Assembly (NCBI GenBank): GCA_026418625.1
Contig: JAOABA010000056.1
Coordinates: 62,001-126,000, forward strand
Source: Candidatus Kapaibacterium sp.
Lineage (GTDB): Bacteria > Bacteroidota > Ignavibacteria > Kapaibacteriales > UBA2268
DNA length: 64,000 nt
Reading direction: 5' to 3'
Below the pieces are notes generated by a model. It had not been told where the DNA came from, did not search any database, and saw only the letters and a program-made list of their open reading frames with translations. The translations under genes were made by a program, and so were the position numbers. Shown here piece by piece: positions 1 to 10,224 of this stretch (its first letter is position 1; every line of letters begins with the position of its first letter).

Positions 1-238
1 CTATCCTGAAGTTGATGAATACCTCACAATAGAAGGATTAGCAAGAGATTCACATATAAAAATCCTCACAACAAACGGGGAGCATATCAGAACCATTAAT
101 ACTACAAGTCGCAAAGTTATTTGGGATGGTAGAGATGAGTTTGGAAACCTTGTTTCATCAGGAATTTATCTGATTGTAGCAAACTCTCGAACCTCCGATG
201 TTGGTGCAACCGCAAAATTTTCCGTGATTAGAAAATAA
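1..238 (+). CDS. C-terminal end of a secreted protein with FlgD/T9SS-like C-terminal domain (5' truncated by window edge)
   Basis: Frame 2 is open from the window edge to TAA at 236-238: ...IKILTTNGEHIRTINTTSRKVIWDGRDEFGNLVSSGIYLIVANSRTSDVGATAKFSVIRK*, typical of an FlgD-like/T9SS C-terminal domain. Confidence 0.7.
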   Translation, partial: YPEVDEYLTIEGLARDSHIKILTTNGEHIRTINTTSRKVIWDGRDEFGNLVSSGIYLIVANSRTSDVGATAKFSVIRK

Positions 239-300
239 ATTTGGATAAATTAATTTTATTTTTTAATTTTCCAATCATTTATTTATTAAAGGAGACAAAG

Positions 301-1551
301 ATGAAAAATTATTACTCCTCTCCAAAAAATGCATCAAACCAAACAAATAATAGCATTCCTTTCAGAAATATAATTTGGTTTTTGATGTTTTTCCTCATTT
401 TTAGCAATTTAAACATTCATTCCGCTGATAACAGCAATTCAAATAATGTAAATTCGCACTTGCTGAAAACAGGAAGTCAAAATTTAATCGATCTTTCATC
501 TCTTAAAGGAAAAGATTTAATTATGATAGACGACCCTGAACCCGGTGAGATTGTTATTCCTACACTTTATACTTACGATGTTTCTAATATTTCTGGTCTT
601 AGTGCTTCTTCTGGTGGAAATTCTATTACAGATGGTAATGGAAATATTAGCGAGAAAGGTATTGTTTGGAGCACAAATCCTAACCCAACTATTGACAATA
701 ACGAGGGTAAAACTTCGAATGGAACTGGAACTAATGACTTTTCAGCAAATCTTACTAATCTTAATTTGAACACTTATTATTATGTTAGAGCTTATGCAAC
801 AAATGAAGCTGGAACTGGCTATGGTAACGAAGTTACTTTTATGACATTAAGCTATTATCCACCTCCATCACGCCAAAGCAGTAATATAACTATTTATGAT
901 TTAAGAAGCACAAATATGAGGATAAGCTGGACTAATGGTAATGGTTCTGGCACAATGGTAGTTGTGAAAACAGGGAATGATTTTGATAATAACGATATAC
1001 CTCAATCAGGAGGTTATTATGATGATTACAACAACGATTTCAGCATTGCTCCTGAAGTTGTATCAGGAAGTGGAGGAGGAAGAATTGTTTATTATGGTTC
1101 AGGAAACTCTATTACAATGACCGGCTTAACAGCATTAACACGCTACAGAATTAGATTATTTGCTTACAGAGGCAATCCTGCAGGTTCTTCAGCTGGTTTT
1201 AATCAAAACACTTCTACTAATAACCCTATTGTTCAACGTTCAGCAAGATTCAAAGAAATTTTTGATGATGACGACTTAATAAAAGGTGATGATAATATTG
1301 TAAATGTTTATCCAATACCTGCAAAGGATTATGTTAACATTCAAATTAAAAAAATTGAGGGTTATAATCCTAATATTAAAATATTTGATCTTAATGGGAA
1401 AGAATTTCAAGTAATTCCAAGAACATTAAACATAAATGATGAATCTAAATTATTTCAATTAGATTTGGAAAATTTTGCTCCCGGAGTGTATAACATAATT
1501 ATCCAATACAGCGATGAAATTCTTATTGAAAAAGTAATAATAAATAAATAG
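301..1551 (+). CDS. FN3-like surface protein with T9SS type A sorting domain
   Basis: ATG at 301 preceded by aaaggag; signal-like TM; GIVWSTNPNPTI...YYVRAYATNEAGTGYGNEVTF module; C-terminal VYPIPAKDYVNIQI...GVYNIIIQYSDEILIEKVIINK. The track start at 241 is probably too early. Confidence 0.75.
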   Translation: MKNYYSSPKNASNQTNNSIPFRNIIWFLMFFLIFSNLNIHSADNSNSNNVNSHLLKTGSQNLIDLSSLKGKDLIMIDDPEPGEIVIPTLYTYDVSNISGLSASSGGNSITDGNGNISEKGIVWSTNPNPTIDNNEGKTSNGTGTNDFSANLTNLNLNTYYYVRAYATNEAGTGYGNEVTFMTLSYYPPPSRQSSNITIYDLRSTNMRISWTNGNGSGTMVVVKTGNDFDNNDIPQSGGYYDDYNNDFSIAPEVVSGSGGGRIVYYGSGNSITMTGLTALTRYRIRLFAYRGNPAGSSAGFNQNTSTNNPIVQRSARFKEIFDDDDLIKGDDNIVNVYPIPAKDYVNIQIKKIEGYNPNIKIFDLNGKEFQVIPRTLNINDESKLFQLDLENFAPGVYNIIIQYSDEILIEKVIINK

Positions 1552-1663
1552 AAAATAAATCAGCTCTCTTAAAATCTTTTTTTACTTGTCAAAAGTAATT
1601 TGAATTTGTTTCAAAAATACTTTCTTTGTATTTTTGATTAGTTGATTTGGGGGGATTTAATCA

Positions 1664-1984
1664 TTGATTGAAGAAAAGAATAAGATTAATTCTAATGGGA
1701 GGAGTGCATCCAAAAGGATGTTCGTTTTCCTCTTTATTATTATTTCATCCATTCTAACAATCTTTTATATTGATAATGTCTTCAAAGTCAACAGTCTGAT
1801 GAAAGACATCCATACAATCAGCAAAGAAAACCAAAGGATTCGGGACGAAAATACTCTTTTAAGGATGGAAATCAATAAACTCACTTCATTAGAAAGAATA
1901 TCCAAAATTGCCGAAGAAAAACTTGGTATGGTTAGAAGCGAGAAAACACCCATAATAATATATAAGAAAGATACAGTAAAATGA
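1664..1984 (+). CDS. ftsL: FtsL/DivIC-like septum formation initiator protein
   Basis: Short protein with one TM, a coiled coil and the SLERISKIAEEKLGM motif; TTG start; ATGA overlap with the next gene; ftsI two genes downstream. Confidence 0.65.
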   Translation: MIEEKNKINSNGRSASKRMFVFLFIIISSILTIFYIDNVFKVNSLMKDIHTISKENQRIRDENTLLRMEINKLTSLERISKIAEEKLGMVRSEKTPIIIYKKDTVK

Positions 1985-2931
1985 TTGGCGATATTTCAAT
2001 ATTACCATTTGAAATGTGGTGGCTACCACCTTTAGTTTCATTCTTTGTTTCTATTCTTGCATCAACAGGTGGTATTTCCGGAGCTTTTCTTCTGCTTCCA
2101 TTCCAATTTAGCATTCTAAACTTCACAAGCCCTGCTGTAAGTGCTACTAATCAATTGTATAATATCTTTGGTATTCCCGGAGGGCTGATTAGATATATCA
2201 AAGAGGGAAGAATGCTTTGGCAGTTGGCTTTGATAGTTGTCATAGGAACTCTTCCGGGAGTTGTTGCCGGAGCTTATATAAGAATTTTGTGGCTACCAAA
2301 CCCAGACGCTTTCAAGGTGTTTGCTTCCTTGGTGTTATTTTATATTGGATTTAGGCTTTTATTAGAAATAATCAAACCATTAAAGAAGAAAGCATCACAA
2401 GCAGAAAAAAAATTTAGTGATTTTGTAAAAAATACTCAACACTCAAAAGAAGCAGTAAATCTGCCCAAAATCAATGTCCTGAAATTCAATTCGAAAATAC
2501 TTGAATATGAGTTTGTAGGGGAAAACTTTTCTGTTTCTGTGATTAGCATATTTATCATCAGTATGATTGTTGGTATAGTTGGTGGTATCTATGGTATTGG
2601 TGGCGGAGCTATACTTGTTCCTGTTTATGTTGCCTTCTTTGGATTACCTGTTTATACAATTGCAGGCGCTGCCTTGATGGGGACTTTTGCTACATCAATT
2701 ATCGGTGTAATAACATATCAGCTTTTAGCTTTTCAATTTCCTAACGTAAATATTGCACCTGACTGGGTCCTTGGCTTTTTGTTCGGGGTTGGTGGTTTTT
2801 TGGGTATGTATGCAGGAGCAAGATTGCAAAAGTTTTTACCTGCCAACGTAATAAAAATTATTTTGTTAGCTATTATATTATTTACTGCTATTAACTATTT
2901 CTCAACTATTTTAAAATTTTTAGGTTATTAG
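1981..2931 (+). CDS. TSUP (TauE/SafE) family membrane transporter
   Basis: Multi-TM protein with two repeats: ASTGGISGAFLLLPFQFSILN...SATNQLYNIFG and GGIYGIGGGAILVPVYVAFFGLP...AGAALMGTFATS. Confidence 0.85.
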   Translation: MIGDISILPFEMWWLPPLVSFFVSILASTGGISGAFLLLPFQFSILNFTSPAVSATNQLYNIFGIPGGLIRYIKEGRMLWQLALIVVIGTLPGVVAGAYIRILWLPNPDAFKVFASLVLFYIGFRLLLEIIKPLKKKASQAEKKFSDFVKNTQHSKEAVNLPKINVLKFNSKILEYEFVGENFSVSVISIFIISMIVGIVGGIYGIGGGAILVPVYVAFFGLPVYTIAGAALMGTFATSIIGVITYQLLAFQFPNVNIAPDWVLGFLFGVGGFLGMYAGARLQKFLPANVIKIILLAIILFTAINYFSTILKFLGY

Positions 2932-2937
2932 ATTGTT

Positions 2938-4677
2938 ATGAAAAACCAAATTGATAAGGAAACAAATTTTAGAAAGAAATGGAAATTAAACATTTTTTTT
3001 ATCATTTTTTCTTTGGCTTTAGTTCTAATAACTATAAAATTATTCATACTTCAATTTGTTGAAGCTGAAAAATATCAGGAAATTGCTCGTAATCAACACG
3101 AAAGTAAAATCCTTTTAAGACCCGAACGAGGTAATATTTATGACAGGAACGGAAAGATACTTGCCACTAACAGAATCAGCTATTCTTTCGCCCTTGACCC
3201 TACCGTTTTAAAAGATATGGAAAGTATTAAGCAAATTGCATTATTAGTTGATTCAACACAGGGAGAAACTTATCAAAAATTAATTAATAAAATAACTACT
3301 ACAAAAAAATCATTTGTTTGGTTAATTAGGGGACTTGATGATTCGGAAGCCTCAAAATTTTCGAGTTTAAACATTCCCGGACTAATAAAAATAGTTGAAC
3401 CAAAAAGAACTTACGTTTATAATGAATTTGCCTCTCAGTTATTAGGTTTTACTGATGTTGACTCAAAAGGGATTGCAGGGTTGGAATTGTATCTCGATTC
3501 TTTGCTCAAAGGAACATCGGGCAAGATGACCGTCCTAAGAGATGCAATCGGAAGATTAAGACCAATTGCTAATCTCCCGGTGGAGTCAGCAAAACACGGC
3601 TGTTCGGTGGAATTGACAATTGATATTGAACTGCAAAAAATTATGGATACAGAGCTTATTAATGGAGCTTTAAAAACCGGCTCGAGTGGAGCCGTTGCAA
3701 TAGCTATTGTTCCAGAAACTGGAGAAATCCTTGCAATGTCGTCCTACCCCTCAGTAAATCCAAATATGAGCATTGATAATCCCTCTGATTTAAGAAATAA
3801 AGCTATAACTGATATATATGAACCGGGTAGCACGTTTAAAATTGTTACTGCAGCTGCGGCAATAGAAGAGGGTTTAATACAACCTGAAAGTATCGTAAAT
3901 GGTTATAACGGTGTCTTGGTTAATAATGACTTCAAAATTACTGACACACATCCCTTTGATAAAACAACTTTTTCAGAAGCTTTCAGATATTCAAGCAATA
4001 TCGTTTTTGCTAATCTTGCAGCTTCTATTCCTGACGCAAAGTTCTATAAATATATCCGGGATTTTGGTTTTGGTCATAATCTTGACTTCGATAGTTATGG
4101 TGAATCCGAAGGATTGGTAAAAAAAATTAATGAGTTCAACACCATCAGCAAGAAATTCATTGGATTTGGTTATGGCATTTCTGTAACCCCTCTTCAATTA
4201 TTATGCTCGTATTCTACAATAGCCAATTCCGGCAGAATGATGAAACCTTATGTTATTAAAAGCATAAGAAATAATACAGGGGATATGATTTTTGAAGGAA
4301 AGCCACAGAAAATTCGTCAGGTTGTTTCTCAAAAAACATCAGACATACTCACAAAACTATTAGTTGGAGTAGTAGAGAACGGCACAGGTAAATATGCCCA
4401 AATCCCCGGTCTAAACATAGCAGGAAAAACAGGAACTTCTCAGCAATTCGTTGAAGGCTCCTATTCTAAAACAGATTATACTGCTTCTTTTGTTGGCTTT
4501 TTCCCGGCAGAATCACCAAAAATAGCGATTCTTGTTCTTCTTGATAAACCTTCGGGAAATTATTATGGTGGAGCAACTGCCGCACCTATTTTCAAAAATA
4601 TTGTTAAAGGTTGGCTGACGCTTAACCCAAATATATTAAATGGAGTTCAATCAAAAATTGATATTACCGAAAATTAG
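2938..4677 (+). CDS. ftsI: Penicillin-binding protein 2/FtsI-type peptidoglycan transpeptidase
   Basis: N-terminal TM; RGNIYDRNGKILA; catalytic motifs STFK, SSN and KTGT. Confidence 0.93.
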   Translation: MKNQIDKETNFRKKWKLNIFFIIFSLALVLITIKLFILQFVEAEKYQEIARNQHESKILLRPERGNIYDRNGKILATNRISYSFALDPTVLKDMESIKQIALLVDSTQGETYQKLINKITTTKKSFVWLIRGLDDSEASKFSSLNIPGLIKIVEPKRTYVYNEFASQLLGFTDVDSKGIAGLELYLDSLLKGTSGKMTVLRDAIGRLRPIANLPVESAKHGCSVELTIDIELQKIMDTELINGALKTGSSGAVAIAIVPETGEILAMSSYPSVNPNMSIDNPSDLRNKAITDIYEPGSTFKIVTAAAAIEEGLIQPESIVNGYNGVLVNNDFKITDTHPFDKTTFSEAFRYSSNIVFANLAASIPDAKFYKYIRDFGFGHNLDFDSYGESEGLVKKINEFNTISKKFIGFGYGISVTPLQLLCSYSTIANSGRMMKPYVIKSIRNNTGDMIFEGKPQKIRQVVSQKTSDILTKLLVGVVENGTGKYAQIPGLNIAGKTGTSQQFVEGSYSKTDYTASFVGFFPAESPKIAILVLLDKPSGNYYGGATAAPIFKNIVKGWLTLNPNILNGVQSKIDITEN

Positions 4678-4684
4678 CTCTTTT

Positions 4685-5443
4685 TTAATCCTTTTTGAAT
4701 TGGTTAATATAGTTTTTTGTATAATCAGAAAGGACAAGTTTCCCGCTAATTTCAGCCCTTTTTTCGAGAAGGTCATCCCAATCCTCGCAACCCTGCCAGA
4801 ATATTTTTTTCATTTCATAGGCAGCTTCAGGGCTAAGTTCAGCTAATTTTTCGGCAAAAGCCTGAACCTCACCGTTTAATTCTTCATTAGTCTCAAATAC
4901 CTTGGCATACAATCCTTTTGATAAAGCCCAATCAGCATCATACCAGTCTGTATCTATTGACATTTGTGAAAAGGCTGAGACTCCAATTTTTCTTTGAACT
5001 GCCGGACCAACAACAAAAGGACCAATACCCAAAGCAAATTCACTTAACTTAATTGACGCTGATTTATGAGCAAAAGCATAATCCACTGCTGAAGCAAGAC
5101 CAACACCACCACCAACTGCTTTTCCCTGAATTTTACCAATTATGATTTTTGGGCATTTCCTCATCGCATTGATTACCAAACCAAAGCCCATAAAAAATTT
5201 CTTTCCTTCTTCGAATGTATTGATTGAGATAAGCTCATTAAAAGAGGCTCCGGCACAAAAAGCTTTCTGTCCCTCGCTCTGAAGAATAATCACTTTTGCA
5301 GATTCGTTTTGTCCCGTTTCTTCAATCGTTTTTGCTAAATTTCTCAAAAGTTCACCGGGCAAAGAATTGCTCTTTGGATGTGAAAATGTTATTGCAGCAA
5401 TTCCGTTTTGAATTTTTACATTAATATTTCCGTTGTCAGTCAT
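4685..5443 (-). CDS. Enoyl-CoA hydratase/isomerase family protein
   Basis: Crotonase fold motifs: AFCAGASFNEL, GKIQGKAVGGGVGLASAVDYAFA, SEFALGIGP. Confidence 0.9.
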   Translation of the reverse strand: MTDNGNINVKIQNGIAAITFSHPKSNSLPGELLRNLAKTIEETGQNESAKVIILQSEGQKAFCAGASFNELISINTFEEGKKFFMGFGLVINAMRKCPKIIIGKIQGKAVGGGVGLASAVDYAFAHKSASIKLSEFALGIGPFVVGPAVQRKIGVSAFSQMSIDTDWYDADWALSKGLYAKVFETNEELNGEVQAFAEKLAELSPEAAYEMKKIFWQGCEDWDDLLEKRAEISGKLVLSDYTKNYINQFKKD

Positions 5444-5462
5444 TTTTCAATCCTCTTTCTAT

Positions 5463-7505
5463 TTAATTTGATTTTCTTGCAACTAAAGTCAAAATTGTCA
5501 GTATTGCAACTGTCTCATCTCTTTGATTTAATACTTCGACATACCATTTTACTACCCCCTGAGGCTGTTCATCTGCTTTTGTCTCTTTTACAGTTTTTTC
5601 TTTAACTGTCAGCTTAACATAAATTGTATCACCAGCATAAACAGGCTTCGTAAATCGAAGTTCATCAATACCATAATTAGCCAGAACGGGGCATTTCCCC
5701 TGACCAACAAACAGACCAGCAGCGGCTGATATTATGAAATAGCCGTGGGCGACTCTTTGCTCGAAAATTGTTCCATCAAGAGAGGTTACATCAGTATGAG
5801 CATAAAAATTATCCCAACTTATTCCAGTGAAATTCACTATATCAGTCTCGGTAATGGTGCGTTTGTGCGTAACAAGCGTTTCTCCTATTTGAAGGTCATC
5901 AAAATACTTATGGAATGGATGAATAACATCATTTGTCTGCTTTGCACCCGGCAAATATGATTCAATAAGATAAGAAATAGTTGTTGGGGAGCCTTGAACG
6001 GCTGTCCTTTGCATATAATGAAGAACACCACGGATACCACCAAGCTCTTCACCTCCTCCAGCACGTCCGGGACCACCGTGAACAAGATGGGGTAAGGGCG
6101 AGCCGTGGCCTGTTGATTCAGCTGCGCAATCACGATTAATTACCATAATTCTGCCGTGATAACTTGCAGTTCCAAGTATTAAATCTTTTGCATATCTATC
6201 ATCATTTGTGAAAATTGACCCAACTAAACTTCCTTTTCCCAACTTTGCAATTTCAATAGCTTCATCGATACTATTGTAGGGCATAAGAGTTGTAACGGGT
6301 CCGAAAGCCTCAATGTTATGTGCCTGCGTTTTTGAAAAGGGTGAGTCGCAAAAGAGAAGTGTCGGAGGGAAGAAGGCTCCTTTATTTTTATCGGCATCAA
6401 CCAAATTCAAATCATCGTAGCTTCCGTAAATAAGCTCGCAGCCTTGCATAAGTTCTTTGACGCGTTCGGTAACCTCCTCGACTTGCGGTTTTCCAGCTAA
6501 AGCACCCATTCTAACACCCTCGGAAAGTGGATTCCCAATTTTCGTTTTTGATAGCTTATCTTTCAAGGCTGAAGAGACAGCATCAATCATATTTTCAGGA
6601 ACGATTGTTCTGCGAATTGCTGTGCATTTCTGTCCGGCTTTAACAGTCATTTCTCTAACAACTTCTTTTACGAAATAATCAAATTCTGGCATATCAGGGG
6701 TAACATCAGGTGCCAAAATTGAAAAATTGAGGGAGTCAGCTTCCATATTGAACCTGACAGAGTTCTCCAAAAAAGCAGGGGTTTGTTTCAATTTCTTTCC
6801 AGTTGTGGCTGAGCCGGTGAATGTAACCACATCCTGACATTCGGTGTGATTAAGCATATCACCAACGCTTCCACAAACGAGTTGAAGGGCTCCTTCGGGT
6901 AGAATGCCCGAAGCAATAATTTCTTTGACCATAAGTTCAGTCAAATAGCAGGTTATGGAAGCGGGTTTAATAATTGCAGGAACTCCAGCTAATAGTGTTG
7001 GAGAGAGTTTTTCTAACATTCCCCAGCAAGGAAAATTAAATGCATTAATGTGAATTGCAACACCTTCGAGAGGAACGGCAATGTGATGGCCAATAAACGT
7101 TCCGCCTTTTGAGAGGTTTTCAAAGTTTCCATCAATATAGTATGGCAAATCAGATAGTTCTCTTCTTCCTTTACTCGCATAAGTGAAAAGTGTTCCTATG
7201 CCTCCTTCGATATCAATCCAGCTATCAGTCTTTGTAGCACCAGTAGCAAATGATAATGGATAAAACAAATCTTTTTTGCTCATTAAATAGGTAGCAAGTG
7301 CTTTAAGCATTCTTGCCCTTTCGTGAAAAGTCATTTTCCTTAGCTTTGGACCGCCCACTTTTCGCGCATAATCGAGCATTGCAGAGAAATCAATTCCCTT
7401 GGAAGTTACTTCACCGATTTTTTCACCTGTAATAGCGTTAAAAACTTCCTGCCCGGGTCCGTCACCTTCGACCCATTGACCGTAAGCATAGCTTTTTATC
7501 TTCAT
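5463..7505 (-). CDS. paaZ: PaaZ-like bifunctional protein (aldehyde dehydrogenase + MaoC-like hydratase)
   Basis: 680 aa; N-terminal ALDH (FNFPCWGMLEKLSPTLLAGVPAIIKPAS, GQKCTAIRRTIVP) and C-terminal MaoC hydratase (YFDDLQIGETLVTHKRTITETDIVNFTGISWDNFYAHTD). Confidence 0.9.
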   Translation of the reverse strand: MKIKSYAYGQWVEGDGPGQEVFNAITGEKIGEVTSKGIDFSAMLDYARKVGGPKLRKMTFHERARMLKALATYLMSKKDLFYPLSFATGATKTDSWIDIEGGIGTLFTYASKGRRELSDLPYYIDGNFENLSKGGTFIGHHIAVPLEGVAIHINAFNFPCWGMLEKLSPTLLAGVPAIIKPASITCYLTELMVKEIIASGILPEGALQLVCGSVGDMLNHTECQDVVTFTGSATTGKKLKQTPAFLENSVRFNMEADSLNFSILAPDVTPDMPEFDYFVKEVVREMTVKAGQKCTAIRRTIVPENMIDAVSSALKDKLSKTKIGNPLSEGVRMGALAGKPQVEEVTERVKELMQGCELIYGSYDDLNLVDADKNKGAFFPPTLLFCDSPFSKTQAHNIEAFGPVTTLMPYNSIDEAIEIAKLGKGSLVGSIFTNDDRYAKDLILGTASYHGRIMVINRDCAAESTGHGSPLPHLVHGGPGRAGGGEELGGIRGVLHYMQRTAVQGSPTTISYLIESYLPGAKQTNDVIHPFHKYFDDLQIGETLVTHKRTITETDIVNFTGISWDNFYAHTDVTSLDGTIFEQRVAHGYFIISAAAGLFVGQGKCPVLANYGIDELRFTKPVYAGDTIYVKLTVKEKTVKETKADEQPQGVVKWYVEVLNQRDETVAILTILTLVARKSN

Positions 7506-7532
7506 ATTTATTTCCTTAATTTATTATCAATG

Positions 7533-8162
7533 TTATTCTTCTTTGAATTCTTTCCAAGTTTTTAATGTAGCTGGCTGAATTTTTCTGCCTTTTGGAACAG
7601 CATACAAAGGCTCACATTCCTTTAAAGTTAATATAGCATCCTTTGCTGTTTGGATATACACCTCTGTTCCAAGTTTTTTCCAATCACTCATTTTTTCCGG
7701 AACGTCTTTTATTATTCTTGCAGGGTTGCCAACTACAATTTTCCTTTCAGGAATTTCCATATTCTCAGGCACAAATGTTAGTGCTCCAATGATTGAATGG
7801 TCTCCGATTTTCGAATTATCCATTACAACTGAACTCATTCCAACCAAAACATTATGTCCAATATATGCTCCGTGTATCACTGCGTTATGACCAATGTGAG
7901 CATATTCTTTTAAAATTACAGATGCCCCCGGAAACATATGGATTGTGCAATTATCCTGAACGTTGCAGTTATCCTCGATGATAATTTCACCAATATCTCC
8001 CCTAAGGGAAGCTCCCGGACCGATAAAAACATTTTTGCCAATTACAACATTTCCGATTATTGAAGCAGTCGGATGAATAAATGCAGTGCTATCAATAACT
8101 GGAATATAACCATTAAATTCAAAAATATTACCCATAATTAATTCATTCATTTTTAAAAACAC
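7533..8162 (-). CDS. paaY: PaaY/gamma-carbonic-anhydrase-like left-handed beta-helix hexapeptide protein
   Basis: Hexapeptide repeats (PTASIIGNVVIGKNVFIGPGASLRGD, DNCTIHMFPG, GHNAVIHGAYIGHNVLVGMSSVVMDN); adjacent to paaZ; true start may be downstream of the track start (MGNIFEFNG). Confidence 0.8.
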   Translation of the reverse strand: MFLKMNELIMGNIFEFNGYIPVIDSTAFIHPTASIIGNVVIGKNVFIGPGASLRGDIGEIIIEDNCNVQDNCTIHMFPGASVILKEYAHIGHNAVIHGAYIGHNVLVGMSSVVMDNSKIGDHSIIGALTFVPENMEIPERKIVVGNPARIIKDVPEKMSDWKKLGTEVYIQTAKDAILTLKECEPLYAVPKGRKIQPATLKTWKEFKEE

Positions 8163-8305
8163 AAAAATAGGAAATTAATTATTTAAATTATTTTTGACTA
8201 AATATAAAAATATTAATTTTATATGACTAAATATTAATTTATATTATGAAAAATAATTAATTTTTATTAATTTAAAATTTGTTTAACTATTGTTACTTTT
8301 ATTTT

Positions 8306-10198
8306 ATGGAAAACGAAATTCTATTGAAATTAAATAAGGTTTATGAACCACCAACAAATATATTAGACACTCTTTTTTTGAAAAAGGGAGATTACGAAAA
8401 ATTATACAAGGAGTCAATAGAAAATCCTGAGGCTTTTTGGGGAAATATTGCTGAAAATGAACTTTTCTGGTTCAGCAAATTCGAGAAAGTGATGGAATGG
8501 AATCATCCGAAATATCAGTGGTTTGTTGGAGGTAAGATGAACATTACTTACAACTGCCTTGATAGACATATTAAGAATGGCAAAAGGAATAAAGTTGCCT
8601 ATATTTATACTAACGAAGACAATCAGGAAGCAAAAATAACCTATGGAGAATTATTCGAATCAGTCTGTAGATTTGCTAACGGTTTAAAATCGCTTGGTGT
8701 AAAGAAAGGTGATACTGTTACTATAAATATGCCAATGATGATTGAGCAAATCATAGCAGTTCTTGCTTGTGCAAGAATTGGTGCAATTCATTCAGTAGTT
8801 TTTGGTGGCTTTAGCCCTCAGGCATTAAAAATCAGAATTCAAGATGCTAATTCAAAAGTTGTAATTACATCATCTTGGACAAAGCGACGAGGTAAAAAGA
8901 TATTCCTTAAATCAATAGTTGACGAAGCTGTCGAGGATATCCCAAAAGACATCAAAATCATTGTCGCCCAAAGGGAAGGGGATTTTTATGAATATCTTGA
9001 AAATGAGATAGATTTCCATAAGTTAATGGAAAGCCAGTCTCCAGTCTGTGAACCTGAATGGATGGATTCTGAAGACCCATTGTTCATACTTTATACATCC
9101 GGGACAACAGGAAAACCAAAGGGCGTTCTACATTCTTGTGCCGGATATAACTTGCAAACTCATATCACAAGCAAATACATATTTAATATCAATGAAGATG
9201 ATATTTTTTGGTGCACTGCAGATATTGGTTGGATAACCGGGCATAGCTATGTTGTTTATGGACCACTATCCTTAGGGGCTACAATACTGATTGTTGAAGG
9301 GGCGCCTGATTATCCTGACCCGGGCAGATGGTGGAAAATTGTTGATAAATACAGGGTAAATGTTTTTTATACCTCACCAACCGCAATAAGAATGTTTATG
9401 AAACACGGTGTAAGCTGGACTCAAAAATTCGACCTATCCTCCTTAAAAATTTTGGGAACAGTTGGAGAACCAATTAATCCAGAAGCTTGGCTTTGGTATT
9501 ACGAAAATATTGGAAGAAACCGCTGTGTAATTGTTGATACTTGGTGGCAAACCGAAACAGGGGGACATATGATTTCCACTTTGCCATCTTTACCACAAAA
9601 ACCCGGCAAAGCAGGACTGCCCTTTTTCGGTGTTAAAGCCGAAGTAGTAAATAAAAAGGGTGAGATTCTTCCACCTAATACAGTTGGCTTTCTTATCATC
9701 GAAAAACCTTGGGTATCTGCTTTAAGAAACTGTTGGGGCGATGAGGAAAGATTCAAACAATATTGGTCTGAAATTGGAAATTTCTATTTTGCTGGTGATC
9801 TTGCTGCAAAGGATGAAGATGGATATATTATGATTCTTGGCAGAGCTGACGATGTTCTTAGTGTCTCAGGGCACAGAATTGGAACGGCTGAAGTAGAAAG
9901 TGCAATAGTATCTCATAAATCGGTTGCCGAAGCTGCAGTCATTGGTAAGCCACACGAAATTAAGGGAGAGAGCATCAAAGCTTTTGTTATTCTGAAGAAA
10001 GATATTGAGCCTTCCGAAGATTTGAAGCGTGAAATTAAATTTCAGGTTCGCAAAGAATTGGGAAGCCTTGCAGTGCCGGACGAAATAGAATTCGTTGAAA
10101 CACTTTACAAAACAAGAAGCGGAAAAATTATGAGAAGAGTGCTCAAAGCTCGTGAACTCGGTCAGCCAATAGGAGATATTTCGACTCTTGAGGATTAA
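8306..10198 (+). CDS. acs: Acetyl-CoA synthetase (AMP-forming)
   Basis: ANL superfamily motif LYTSGTTGKPKGVLHSCAGYNL; WWQTETGGHMISTLP; C-terminal TRSGKIMRRVLKA. Confidence 0.92.
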   Translation: MENEILLKLNKVYEPPTNILDTLFLKKGDYEKLYKESIENPEAFWGNIAENELFWFSKFEKVMEWNHPKYQWFVGGKMNITYNCLDRHIKNGKRNKVAYIYTNEDNQEAKITYGELFESVCRFANGLKSLGVKKGDTVTINMPMMIEQIIAVLACARIGAIHSVVFGGFSPQALKIRIQDANSKVVITSSWTKRRGKKIFLKSIVDEAVEDIPKDIKIIVAQREGDFYEYLENEIDFHKLMESQSPVCEPEWMDSEDPLFILYTSGTTGKPKGVLHSCAGYNLQTHITSKYIFNINEDDIFWCTADIGWITGHSYVVYGPLSLGATILIVEGAPDYPDPGRWWKIVDKYRVNVFYTSPTAIRMFMKHGVSWTQKFDLSSLKILGTVGEPINPEAWLWYYENIGRNRCVIVDTWWQTETGGHMISTLPSLPQKPGKAGLPFFGVKAEVVNKKGEILPPNTVGFLIIEKPWVSALRNCWGDEERFKQYWSEIGNFYFAGDLAAKDEDGYIMILGRADDVLSVSGHRIGTAEVESAIVSHKSVAEAAVIGKPHEIKGESIKAFVILKKDIEPSEDLKREIKFQVRKELGSLAVPDEIEFVETLYKTRSGKIMRRVLKARELGQPIGDISTLED

Positions 10199-10224
10199 AA
10201 AAATCAAAGTTTAAAATCTCTGCG

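Noticed and set aside
8163-8305. AT-rich intergenic region with two tgactaaatat copies between paaY and acs
   Set aside because: Could be a divergent promoter, but the repeats are short and in extremely AT-rich sequence; insufficient support.
9866-10207. 113-aa minus-strand ORF over the end of acs
   Set aside because: Antisense to conserved acs C-terminus; no recognisable domain or RBS.
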